Positions 13,918 to 26,900 of a DNA stretch of 64,000 nt are shown piece after piece. The stretch's first letter is position 1, and each line of letters begins with the position of its first letter. The position numbers and the translations under genes were made by a program. Source of the DNA: Thunnus maccoyii. Its lineage: Eukaryota > Chordata > Actinopteri > Scombriformes > Scombridae. The notes under the pieces are model-generated. The model worked only from the letters and a program-made list of their open reading frames with translations. It was not told the origin of the DNA and made no database searches. The stretch spans positions 34,756,662 through 34,820,661 of the forward strand of contig NC_056533.1 of assembly GCF_910596095.1 (NCBI RefSeq), in the 5' to 3' direction.

Positions 13918-14160
13918 TGGGTTCACAATTTTTCAAATCTGTCTTAAAACAACAGTCAGGAGCCCAAATGAAGAGTGAAACATGTTTTTCTTATCATAAT
14001 CATTCCTCCTGTTCATACAAACCATCAGAAGATCCCTTCATAATGCACTTACAATGTAAATGATGGAGGACAAAATCCAAAGTCTGTGCAAAAATGTATT
14101 TAAAAGTTTATCTTAGACACTTGACAAACTGAGAACCTGTCCTTTAATGCTCCTCAGAGG
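13918..14160 (+). repeat. Dispersed repeat family D copy
   Basis: It begins gggttcacaatttttcaaat, continues through aacaacagtcaggagccc and attcctcctgttcatac, and ends near aaaagtttatct. Close relatives lie at 36,358-36,600 (+), 51,490-51,575 (+, partial) and 63,685-63,945 (inverted). No protein is encoded. Confidence 0.75.
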
Positions 14161-17100
14161 ATGAACCCATGTCATATTAGCAGTCAGGGTGACCTCACCC
14201 TGACTGCTACACATCATGTTGTCTGTTCCATCAAACTGTTTCATATTGCCTGATGCCTCTATTGTATTCAGTGGACCAAAACATGAGCATCACTGCTGGG
14301 GATTGACTGATCTCTGCAGCGTTGGACACGTGAGTCTCTTAAATCAAACAAGCACTGATGCCACTTCAGCTGGTTCTGAAATAAACATCTACGTGCTGCA
14401 CACCACTGTTACCAGTTGTTGAATTTAACATCATTTCCATACAAACAACTCATCTGTTGCCTTGTGAATTAAAGATTCTTTTGGGTTTTGTTCTGAAAAC
14501 CCTTTTAACTGCCATTAAAACTAGAATGATTTGATATTTAGAGTTAATTAGCTGGAAGTTTAAAGCTAAGGATATGTTACACTGATTGGAGCTCATTGTG
14601 TCTTTAGATTTAAGTAAATTAACTTCTTTTACAAGATTAAATACATTAGAACAAATTAGCATCCAGTTCTTTGCTACTTTCAATACGCTGTAGTTGGACA
14701 AAAAAAATTGTTTTTCTTCATCTTGGATTTGAGCAGCCGGCGTCCTCAGCTGGTTCGCAGCCAGTCAGGCCGCTGCCATGTAATCAGGACGGGAACTCGA
14801 GCTGTCCCTCACCAGGTCGCTGTGGCCCCACTCATTATCTTATCTCCCATTGTAACCCGCTGTAATTCCCCCTCTCATGATTGATGATGTCGCTGTCTGA
14901 TTACACCAAGACAAAACCCCTTTAAGATCACCTTTCGTTCCTGTGGCCAACTCCACGAGCTCCACGAGGTCCGCTGGAGAGCAAGACGGGGAGGTAGGGG
15001 GTGGTGAGCTGAGCGGCCATGTTGACTCGCTGTCACATGCACATCAGGTTTCTATTCATTCTGAGCAAGAATCAGCAGCTTACAAACTGTAGTTTACGAC
15101 AAATGAAGTAATTCAATAGTATCTTAACGTTTAAGGTATAAATACAAGAACATTTGGTGAAACCGACTCATGTTTGATTGATTTGGATCGTGATTATCTA
15201 GATGCAGCAAACAAGACACTGAGCGAAGTGTCTGTGATAAGGAGCTTCGTGTGGTGCGACACAAAGAGAAATAAGAAAGCCTCGGTATAAAACATTTAGA
15301 CCGAAGGCTCCTCTGCTTCAGATCATGTCCCTGGCCTGCCGAGAACAAATCAGATAGGTAACCTGTGCTCTTTTTAAGAGAGACAGTGAGCCCCATCTCT
15401 CTATGCGGCAGGTGGAGACAGATGCCTCATTATCCATGCCACAGGGGACAAAACAAGACCGGGACCCGATGGCCCCCCCGCTGGCGTTTAGTTTCCAATG
15501 CGCCAACACAAGGCAACGTTGGACCGTCGCCGGGCCAGCGCTCATCTCTGACCTCAGTGAGCGCAGGTCGCTCGCAGAGTCACATTAAACTTTCAGAGAA
15601 CCCAAAGGTCCCCGTCAGGAGTGTTAACAGCAGCATTGTCCCGGCTCCCCCTGACTCAAAGGGCCAAGTGTAACAAGGCACCCCCTCCAGTGGTCAGGGC
15701 CGCCCCCCCTGGGTCCACAGATACAGTGACACCCTTCAAATCCATCTACAGCTCCTTTGAGTCTCTGTGAGTCACACAGAGGCAGGAGATTCAACAGCGA
15801 GTGGCTTATTTTGTTCTCTTGAGTAAAAAGTCACAACAACTGAGCGGATGTGGACAAAAGTTACAGTGAAAGCGTGTTTTTTTGAAGACATTTGACGACT
15901 CAGACGACAGCGAGTAATGAGCGAGCGTTGTAGGTGCGGGCTGCAGGATCAGGCTCAGATGATGGGATTGCCACTGAGACGGCTGATCACATTAAAGGTG
16001 CAGTCCATCTAAATACGCCATGACACCCTGCCAGCCGCTAAATATCCTCCAATATGCTCGCTTTGACTTTTTGGATTTTTTGAATCAACTTAACATTTGA
16101 AAGCTGTGCAGAAATACATTTTTTATTGACATTTTCCCAGTAATGCAAAGAAACATGTTAAGTTAATTATGGCATGATTTACCAAGCAGCAATTCAGGTC
16201 TGTGTGGACAGTAAAGGATTTCTGAATGTGTGATTATATCCAAGGCTTTTGAATGATTATGGTTATTTTTTCAAACTTTAAATACCTTAAATTTAAAAAG
16301 GTGGATATAACATAATCCCACAATAATATATCTGCCTTTAAAGAATAGGATTCACATTTTTTCAAGTCTCTAATTTTAATTTCAATATCTAATGTTTGGA
16401 ATGAAAAGAGAGAGAAGATCTATCATTTGTGGCCATTTCCAATTCAAAATGTCTCATTAAAATCCTTAAGAAGATAAACTTCCTCTCTTCAGGCCCTCTT
16501 TCCTCTATATTCATTGCAGTTTTTAAGTCGTAATCTGAATGTCACGGTCTGTTTGCCGCAGATATTTGCCTGAACAGCCAAAGAATTCACTCTCTAAGTG
16601 ACATCTGTTGAAAGTGTAGCCTGCTCCGTAATATCTCTGTAACACCACAGACCCCCTACTGTTAAAATAAGATAATAATTATCCGGCATTGCTGGACGTA
16701 ATATTTCAAAACAGCAGAGTATTTTGTGGAAACAATGAGACACCTGCTCCAGATTATTTGACATCACTTCTGCATGCTGCGGCTTGGCAACCGAGGAAGC
16801 AGAAAACTGTACATAAATACGACAGAACACGATTAACACCGAAGGATTTGTTTATCCCCTTCATAGTACGTCATTTATACTCCTGCGCTAGTGATTTAAT
16901 ATTTGTTAATTGACTGTGTGTGCAGTGTTGGCTCTGCAAACTGAGACTAAATATGATCTGCAGGACTTCACATGCAGAAATTAAATGCTTAAACAGGTTT
17001 GCTCCACTCTCTCTTGTTCAGTATGTCCGGTCTTATTCGAGGGAAAACACTCTCTGCAGGATACTTCTGACTCTGAACTGCTGTTCAGGAGCAAATAAAA

Positions 17101-17900
17101 AACACGTACATGCTACAGCAGATAAAAGCTTCTTCTCGACTGCATCACCCAGTCTGATTCAAGTTTTTATACATGCAATTGCTAAAACAAGTTCTCTTGT
17201 TTTACCACAACACTGACATCATTGTGTTGTAGTGGCTGTGATGTTATTTAGTATTTAAGTATTTATTATCTTTATTTTTGATATATATCTATATATAAAG
17301 GTGAAAACAGTAAAACTCAAGTGAATTCAAGCAGCAGCTCTTTAAGCTAAAGTGACTCACTGCATCTTTTCAGTGGAAAGTCTGGAATACATTAAAGGCT
17401 TTAAATTAATCAATGTACAAAAATGAAATCATTTATTAAAGGTTTAATATATAAAAATACATATAAGAAAATAATCTTTCATTACAAATTACACATTGTT
17501 CTGATCTTAATATGTTCAATTAGGAATAATGTCGGTTGGCTCAATTCTTAACATTTTCTGATGATATCTAATAAACCTCCAATATCAACAAACTGATGTA
17601 AAAGTGTAACATGAATGTGAACCATGAACCATAGAAAAAAAAACAAAAAAACAAGCATCATCAGGTAAAACAGAGGATTTGCTGTCATCTAGTGGTTTGA
17701 TCCTGAATCTCCATCACAGGCAGTACAACACAGTGAGTCTGTTGACCTCACCACATCATGTAATCAACTGTAACTGAGTGCTTTCAATATATGCAAGTGT
17801 CAAAATGATTGTTTCAGAAATAAAATGTGGATTTCCATCACCTCTGTTGTTTTTTTTAGACGATAGACGGAGATGAAAAGAAAAGCTTTTAAAAGTGATT

Positions 17901-20900
17901 TCAGTCCTTTTGTTCGACTTTCTTCTTGAGCCCACGATGCAGCATGAACACGAACACGGCAATATTCACTACAAACTGGATCAAGCCGATTGAGGAAATG
18001 CCGTAGTTCACATACAGGAAGCCGCCGATAGTTGGGCCGACTGTGCGAAGCAGAGACTGAACGGAGGCGCTCAGTCCCAGCATCGTACCTGCGTGCAAGA
18101 GCAGAGAGGGTTTACAGGATTTACATGTTCATTTCAGTCTTAGTTCATTTACACAGTCTGGTATGGAGAGTCTGTAGTTTTCAGATTATTTTCTGTTTCC
18201 TGTTTTGTAAGCTTATACTTCTTTCCCATCTTCTGTTTCAAATTTAACCTTTTCGCTGTAATCACATGCGATAAAACCTGTTTTAGCCTGTTGTTGTGAA
18301 TGTTATTGTTGATTTCCAGAAGAAGAAGCAGCAGGATGACCTCACCTGTGTCGGAGGACGGTACGCTCTTGGTCAGCATGCTGTCTGTGATGACATTAAA
18401 CACACTGAGAGAAAACACCATCGGGACGACGGTGAGGCAGAACTGGAACACGTTCTGCATGTAACCCTGCAGAGAGGAAGACGTTTCAATAGAAGCAACC
18501 CAGCTAGGAACTGCAACTAATGATTACTGTCATTACTGGTTAATCACAGTAGTTAATTTGTAGTTATTAAGCATTTACTTAAAATGACAAACACTCATCA
18601 CTTGAGCCTAAAATAAAAATTCTTGTCTTCAAAAATGTGAAAAGATAAAAAAATATGTATATACACTGCAATGAAATAGAGAAATGTAAAAAAAAAATCA
18701 GTCAGTTATTTTTCTGTTCATCAACTAATTAAATAATCAACAAATCATTTTAGCTCTAATCTGCAACACAAAAACATAAATATTCAAAACAAAAGACAGA
18801 AATACCTACAATTTAACAACTGCAGCTTTTCACATATTGATGTTATTACAGCAATTTAACTTAACTTTAAGAGTAAAAAGCCTCTTCAACTAAATTCTAC
18901 TTTTATAGAAATAAACATGTGTGTGTCAACAGATCCAGATGTTCAGATACAGTTAAAAGTACTCCTCAAATCCATAAAGGTATCAATACCACAATGGAAA
19001 AATATTCCATTAAGTAATAAAGTAAGTAAAGTTAGGTAAGAAAGTCAAATTAGTCAGTAGTCGGTTGATCAGATAAAGAAGGAAAGAAGTTAAATCTGCA
19101 AGCTCATGTTTTATTGTGTCTGGCCCTCCTCTCGCTGAGTTTGGGCCAATCACAACCGTTTATCTAAAATGGGGCGGGTTTGATGCGATGACTGTACAGA
19201 GGAGCGTCGTTGATTAACATTTCTGTAAACAACCAAGATGGCTGCCGCTGATGTGGAACGGTCTGTTGAATCTGACATTCCAACAGTAATAAATGAACTG
19301 GACGGTATATTTGCTCTAAAAGCAGAACAAACAGCTGCACTTAAAGCTTTTGTTGATAAGATGTGTTTGCCGTACTTCAGACGGGACGCTGTAGTCTGTT
19401 TACGTTTTTCCTTCAGTCAGCGCTATGTCACAAGTTTCCTTGCTCTGATTGGTTGTAGGTTTATCCGATTGCGTCCAGAGGCATTTTGGTCTGCGCCTGT
19501 TGATAACTGAATGAACTGAGAGGTTTCAGACTAATTCACGTTTGGCTCTTTTTCAGAGATCCTGAGAAACAGTCCAGTGCAGTACATTAGATAATCCCTA
19601 TCAGCTCTGGTGTGTGTGTGTGTGTTTAGGGGTGTGTTTTTGTGTGTACCTGAGCCAGTCCAACAAGAGAAGAAACTCCGATGGACAGAAGCAGCAGCGA
19701 GCTCTCAGAGTATCTCGCTGTCAGCCGCCCGATCACTCCTCCCTGAACAACCTGAACAAACAGAACGGGTTTTATTGACCTCGTCTTATAATTAGCTTGT
19801 CTTAACTTGTCCACTTGTCAATCTGCATATAATAAGTGCTAAGTATATCTTACCATTGAGACTATACCAAAATACGCCATCACATAGCCGTTCTGCTCAG
19901 GTTCCAGTTTGAAGAATTCCATCGCAATGACGGAGAACATCACTTGAAAAATGCCTTAATGAATAGAATGAAGAGCAATATTTCATTTTCATTTTCCACG
20001 CTTTTTCTTACATTTCTGATGGCCTGAAGCCTTTTGGAGTGTATTCATTTAGTGTTTGTCATTTCCACTGTACATCAAAAATGTCTGTAAATTAAAAGTG
20101 GCAGCGTGAGGACGCTGCAGGCAGAACATGTCATTACGATCACATAGCAGGCGTTTAAATCTTTCAGTCTTTGTGCCTTCAGCTACATGACAAGTATTGA
20201 TATTGACACAAGTTGTCGATTATGTGGACAAATATGAAAATATATGTAGTAGTAAATACAGTCTTGCACACAAACATATTCAAAACTATTTTCACATTAA
20301 CTCTCACCTGATGGCAAACCTGCAACTATCTTCACAACAAAAGTCGGCGTCACACCTGGAAACTTCATTAGTCTTGTGATTTCTCCCACGTTAAATATTG
20401 ACTTGTTTTTGTTCTCACTTGCCACCGCTGTGCCTGCGTTCAAAGATAAAAAATAAATGTACCATGTGTATAAAACTGAACAAATAATAAAAGGCCAAAA
20501 CAAACAATCACAGTATGAATTTGAGAGGCACAAATGTAGCTGATGCAAAATCAATCCACTGCCTTGCAACTCAACCCAAATAAATGATTTCAATGAAACA
20601 GTTCAGCATTTTGGGAAAGATGCTTATTCATTTTCTTGCTGATTTAGATGAGAAGATGAACTCTCATATCTTGTCCATTAAATATGAAGCTATGGACAAG
20701 AAACGATCCAGCACATAAACTCTGTAAAACTGCAACTTGTCATTTTTAAACTTTGTTTTTTGCAGAGATTAAACAAACAAGATATAATGTGTTAATTATT
20801 GAGCTTTAGAAGTGTTCATAGGTGGATTATCTCCAGTCTTTACAATAGAATAAGATAATTGTTCCCTGGATGTAGCTTCATATTTAATGGGAAAATAGTA

Positions 20901-23900
20901 AAGTGGTATCGATCTTCTCGTCTAACTGTTGGTTAGATGAGAACTGAGAGAGCTAATAAGTTTATTTCCCAAATGTCAAACTATTCATTTAACCACATAC
21001 TGAAGAACAGTAATAGCAGTCATTTATAGTGCTGTGTGTCTTGTGTGTATCTGAATTACTGCTGAAGTAACTGCTAATCATTACACTTGATGGCCACATT
21101 TGACTGGTGTATTCGTCCAAATAAACGTTCAGTCGACAAGGATTCATAAGCGATTGCTTGAAGCAAGAGGAACATTTTTCATGTCAGTTGACAAAACCTG
21201 AATTGACTTGTTGACATTTTATTCTGTCGTATGTTTTCTGGCTCTGGCACAGTGAGATGACATGACCTGACCTGACAAACATGCGAGTAGGATTGAAACA
21301 TCTAGATTAAACTTTTGTGGCTTGAAATGTGCAGGCGTTACCTTTTTTCAGGTAGACAACGTTCCTATTCTGTTTTGGTTTTTTTAAGATAGTTTTTTTG
21401 GAATTTATTTGACAGTCGAAAGTATCAAGACACAAGAAGCATGGATAGAGTATAACATAGAGTATATGAACAACAGTTGAGTATATGCTCTTCTTTTATG
21501 AAATGCACGGCTGCCAGAACTTCAAATCGATACACAAAACAAACTGGAAAGTCTGCACACCATGACTTATGCAGACAAGATTATTTAATGCATGTTACCT
21601 TTAGTTAATTTACTCTGGTTCGAATCAGTGGATAAAAGTTGGATCAGTTGGTAAACTTGGTGTCTTTTAACAGAGAAAAATCCAAGTGAAAAGAAAGAAA
21701 AACACGCAGGTGGCGACAATCCATGGACGTTAGACAGGTTAGTAGCACCAGGACATAAACAATCAATTCATAATTTCCCTGTGAATTTTGAATAAGCATA
21801 AAATCAATCCTAACAGCTTCTCCCTGAGGTTTGACTGATGTAAAAATCCCCATTAATTTATATGACTAGTAGAAAATGTGAACACCAACAAACCAAAACA
21901 CCTTCAGACTGATGAAACACATCGAAGGAACTCAATAAACCCATTTTATATCAGTATATCCCTGCAAACAGACTAGTTTTAATAAACATGCAGATGTACA
22001 GCAACATGTTAATAGTATTTTAAAGAAATTAAATTAAATTATGTGTTTTTTAAATAAAACACATTATCTTACAAATGAAGGTTCATGGGGATTTTACTCT
22101 TAAAATCATTCCATGCATGTCAAAGTTATATAATTCACAAGTATGGTACATATTGTAGTATTTATGCATAAACAGGCAACATACTTTTTCTAACTTTATT
22201 AATATATATATTGTTACCCTTATAAAAATCACAAAGAATTTGATGAGTATAAATTTTATTTTATTTTAAAAATAAGTTTAAAGACTCCCTCCACAATATG
22301 ATCCCTCCGATTAGGGAAGTCCAAGAGCACAGTTACATTTTTTTCCCTATAATCCTTAATTCAGACTGGTCTTGGACCACAGTGGATAATGGTGGGGGTT
22401 GGGACTGATTGGTTTTATCTCCAGTCTTCAGCTGGACCACTGGGGAGACAGGTGTAGGGTGGGGATGGTTTGATTTTTCTTTAGGAGGCACTTTGAACCT
22501 TTTTGTCCACCTGGCTGCTCTCAGACTAAAGTTCTTCTGTTTTTCATTGCGGTGCGCCTTCTTCATGTCTGATAATTCTTTCCCCAATTTTTCAGTCAAA
22601 CTTCTGTACACGTTCTTCTCCGCCGTTACTATCTTGAGCCTTTCTTTTTGGTCTCTGATCGTCTTCTGGCACAGCTGGAACTGCGCTGATACTCGTGTCA
22701 GACTTTGCTTCAGCTCCTCACACCGCTTCTGTGTTTTCTTCAGCTCTTCGGTCTGTGTGTGCAGCTCTTTCTGTAAGGACTCGATCCTCTGGTGAGGAAC
22801 CTCTTGTCTCGGCTTTTGGAGCCACATCAGAGGTCTTTGTTGGAGGATAACTATTCTTTTTCCCAGCTGACACTCAATAGCACGACACCTTTCGCTGTCT
22901 CTGTACTTCTCCCTCTGTGTTTGGAGCTCTTCCTCGCACCTTTGGAGCTCCTTCTTCTGGTCCCCTGCATCGTTTTCCATCATGTCCATCTCCTTCATAA
23001 GTTTCTGGTTCTTCAGCTTGAGGTGATAGATTTCCCTCACCTGCTCTTTGCACTGACTGTCCTTCATGTTCAGGCTTGACTGCTGGACTGTGATCTTGTC
23101 ACACAACTGCGAGCATTCGTTTCTGCTTTGCAGCCACTTATCATTCATGCCGTCTCTCTCTTTCATCACCTGGTCCAGTCGTTCCTTCAGGTTTTGCTGC
23201 TCTATCCTCTGGATGACGGTACCCTTCTTTGCTGACTGCAGCTCCTTCTTCACTAACTCCAATTCCTCCTTGAGGGTCTCATTCTGCTTGCACCCCCTCT
23301 TCAGATCCGTTTGCTGAATCCCGATCTTCTTACCCAACACCGACAGTTCATTTTTGCATTGCAGCAGTTGGTTCCTGAGGACGTCTCTGCTTTTGGTCAC
23401 CTTGTGGATTTTTTGGCGCTCTGCCTCGAACTGTTCAGCATCTGTCAACAGGAAGTCCACCTTATTCTTGAGGACCTCGTTCTCCTTCTCAAGGGACTTG
23501 TTTTTCTTTTGCACACGTATGTATTCCCGCTCAGCATCAGGAAGGATCGACGATAAGACGTAATGATGATAAGCTGACATGGGCCCCGCCTTATGCAAAC
23601 TCTTGTCATCACTGTCAAACGACCCTTTTTTTAAACACTCCATCTTTCCTCCTGATTTCTGCTGTCTAACCCTGCGTCTAAATTAGATTTGAAATGTAGA
23701 AAATTACATCTTACTGTGTCTTGCTACACAGGTTAAGATTTAAAAATAAACAAATTATGACAACAGAACATCCCAACAGGAAGTGATGTAACGCATACAC
23801 GCCTTCTACAGCTGAACAGAGTGTTCTATTCTTGTGAACATGCACACTACTTTGATAAATGTTTAATCATTTCAAAAACATTTCATGTCAGACAGTTGTT

Positions 23901-26900
23901 TACTGGTTTTCACAGTCTTATGTGACAGTGATCGGAAAAAAAAACACAATTTGAGGACGTCACCGTGGACTTTAGGAAGCTATGATGGACATTTTTCATG
24001 TTTTCAGATGTTTTATAGATCAAATGATTAATCGGTTAATTGAGAAAATAATCAGCAGGTTAATTGATAATAAAGATAATTGTTTGTTGCTGCTCTAACA
24101 GTAAAACTAGTAAAGTATTCACAAAGACAGCTGAAATTTTAATTAAATTGCATATTTGTCACAGCATACACATCCACTCTGTGAATTACTTATCTTGTGT
24201 TCTCCTCTGAGAAAAAAATAAGAGACATTGAGGGAGAACTTTATATTTTATAGTTTTCAGTTGCGATTGTGCCCCTGATATTTGAATTTATTAGTCTGTT
24301 AGTTCTAAGTCTGCGTAGATTGAGAACTTTTTTCCATACAGCCGACCAAATTGCTTCATTTTAAACCATATTTGCGTAAAGCAGAAATGTCGGCTTTCTA
24401 CCACAGGCAGACAACACTGAGCCAGACACAACACCACAACCACAGAGAGAACAACCCAGAAAAGAAACATTGGTCTCTTCCTGCTCTTTAGCTTGTTGAA
24501 CGAGTCACCAAACAAACATTCACCAGGGAAAAGTGCACCGCTAATGTCATTTGCAGGCTAGATAGCTAACTAGCTGCTCAGAACATTAAACAGCAGGTCA
24601 ACATACCTGCAAATGTCACTTCAGTGAGTTTAGATGCTGGTGTGTTTCTGACTCTTTAATACCACTGCTAACAAAACAAGTCTGTCAAGTTTGTTTACTT
24701 TGTCTCCTGTTGTCGGGAAAAGTGTAAAACACTGACATATTTCACCAACTATCTTTTTTCTTTCTTTTAATAAAAATGCTGATCATTCATTTCAATTTTC
24801 CTAATGCCTGTGTGCCATCAATGTGAACATATAAGCGTTTCATACAGATTCCCAAATAGCTGAGAAGATTAGTTATAGAAGACTAAAATGCGTCTTACTG
24901 TCTGTGTTGGTTCTTGGAGCTTGACCTTTAGTCGTTTTTGGGATGAACTTTAAAACCAACATTAAACTGAAGGCACTGCCCGCAGCACCGAAACATGCAG
25001 CAAACGTCTCCCTGGGAAATACAAAGTAAATGAAATGTTAGGTGAACAGTTCTACACACACATTCTGTACATAGCACTTAAATATTTCAACACCAAACTC
25101 CATCAGTCATTTTCAACTCATTGCCATGTTTGATTGAAGCCTTAATAATTGATTATTTTGGCCACTTGGAGGCAGTGGAACCAAATGCCAGTCCAGTGTT
25201 AACCCTCCTTTTATGTCTGGTTTGGTCTCTCCTTATGAAAATATCTGACTCTTTAGCTGCTAAATATTCTACTTACTTTACTTTCTTGTTAGTGTTATAG
25301 AGACTGTGTAATAGTTTGCATGTCAATGAATGTTTTTATTATCTGGCAGTTGTTCTGTGTACCTGCCCAGCGACTGCAGATGGAAATCAGCTAATAGTTA
25401 AATCTGGTATAAATCATCTCTTCTCATTTTGAGATTAATGTTTTTATGCATGGTCCTTGTTTAATAAAGATTAATAATAATAAATAATTTTGTACCAATC
25501 CAACTACAGAAAATGCTCAAACAGCCAGAATTTTTAAAACTCTGACCGCCTGATATAAATTCTTCTCTACTCTACTGTACATCAGTCAATCTTAACTTGT
25601 TCTTCATCGCCCAACGTTAACACACATTACAACCACACACATACATACTGTGACACTTACCCATAGCGTGTGTTGAGGTGGCCGCCTAACGTGGAGCCGA
25701 CTATCATACCAATGCCAAAACACAGACCTAGTTTGGATAAAGCATCTGCCCGTTTGTCTGGTTCTGAAAGGTCTGTGACGACCATCTGAGAAGCTGCAGA
25801 CAAGACAGGAACGATAGAAATAAAAGTTATCCAAGCTGCATTCTGGATAAATATACACTATATAGAAGATACACAGAATAGTGGTGAAACCTTTTAATTA
25901 TCACAAATATTTCAAAGTTACTGCATGTTGTCTGCCACTTAACATCGCCCATTTTTCTGTGTGCTTAAGGGTCAAATTCAGACAATTACTGCTCATCTAA
26001 TTATATTTGCCTCAATGTTTTAGATACTGTTACAGCTGCAGGTCACATGTACAAACTACAGCAAAGATGATGAAGCATCTAGAGTCGTTTTACTGTGATG
26101 TTTTTACTGTTTCTACTTTGTTATTGTTGCATTTCTCTGCCTTTGTCTTTGACTGAACCGTATCAGAGAGAAATTTCTGTTGCTATGTGACAGACAGTAA
26201 AGTGTCTTGAATCTTGAATATCATCATGTTTTGGCTTCAGGAAATTGTGATAAACATTTTCCATTCTTACAGACAAAATAATTAATTGATTAAACAAGAA
26301 AATGATCAGCAGATTAATCTGTAATAGAAAACAATCATTAGTTGCAGCCCTAATTTATGCCAAATTCTTGATTTGCATGTTTATTTCAGAACTTCTCCAT
26401 CCAAAACATCACTAAAAGAAGAAGAAATGAAGGAGTAATGATGAATTATTGATTCATGCTAGGGCTGCAACTAACAATTATTTTCATCATGATCATTTTC
26501 TTGATTAAACCATTAATCATTTTCTCTATAAAATGTCAGAAAATAGTGAAAACTGCCTGTTAGTTGCCAATTAATTCTCAGTCAATCAACTAACTGATTA
26601 ATCGACTAATTGTTGCAGCTCTGGTTCATGCCAAACAATAACTTAGGTTTGAAGTTTAAAACAGTAATCTGAGTGAGTAGGACTGTAGATGAGAGATGCT
26701 CACCTGGTAGGACATGCATGAAGATTGTGGGGAGTTTGTGGACAAACAGCATGGCAGGATGGTTTGCTGCAGCCAGCAGCAAAAAGAAAACAATTGTTGC
26801 AGAACATGCCAGAGACAAAGCTGCTCGTGCCCCGAACAGATCTGCAAACCTGCCGACAAAACGAAAAGAAAGCACAAGTTTTCTGCCAAACAGCACAGCA

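Larger units (their letters stand above)
1..17400. other. Gene-free intergenic region
   Basis: I find no open reading frame with recognisable protein similarity and no run of phase-consistent exons on either strand. The stretch holds dispersed repeats and microsatellites, listed separately, and several low-repeat patches (about 7,500-7,760, 11,850-12,060, 14,730-14,950 and 15,300-15,900). These patches are richer in complex sequence and might be conserved non-coding elements. Short ORFs here have no family resemblance and are most likely chance frames. Confidence 0.6.

Noticed and set aside
16920..17216. 98-codon plus-strand frame (LNRFAPLSLVQYV...)
   Set aside because: It faintly recalls the 3' end of a LINE reverse transcriptase, but no diagnostic motif is present and the rest does not match. 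It was left out as a gene or element.
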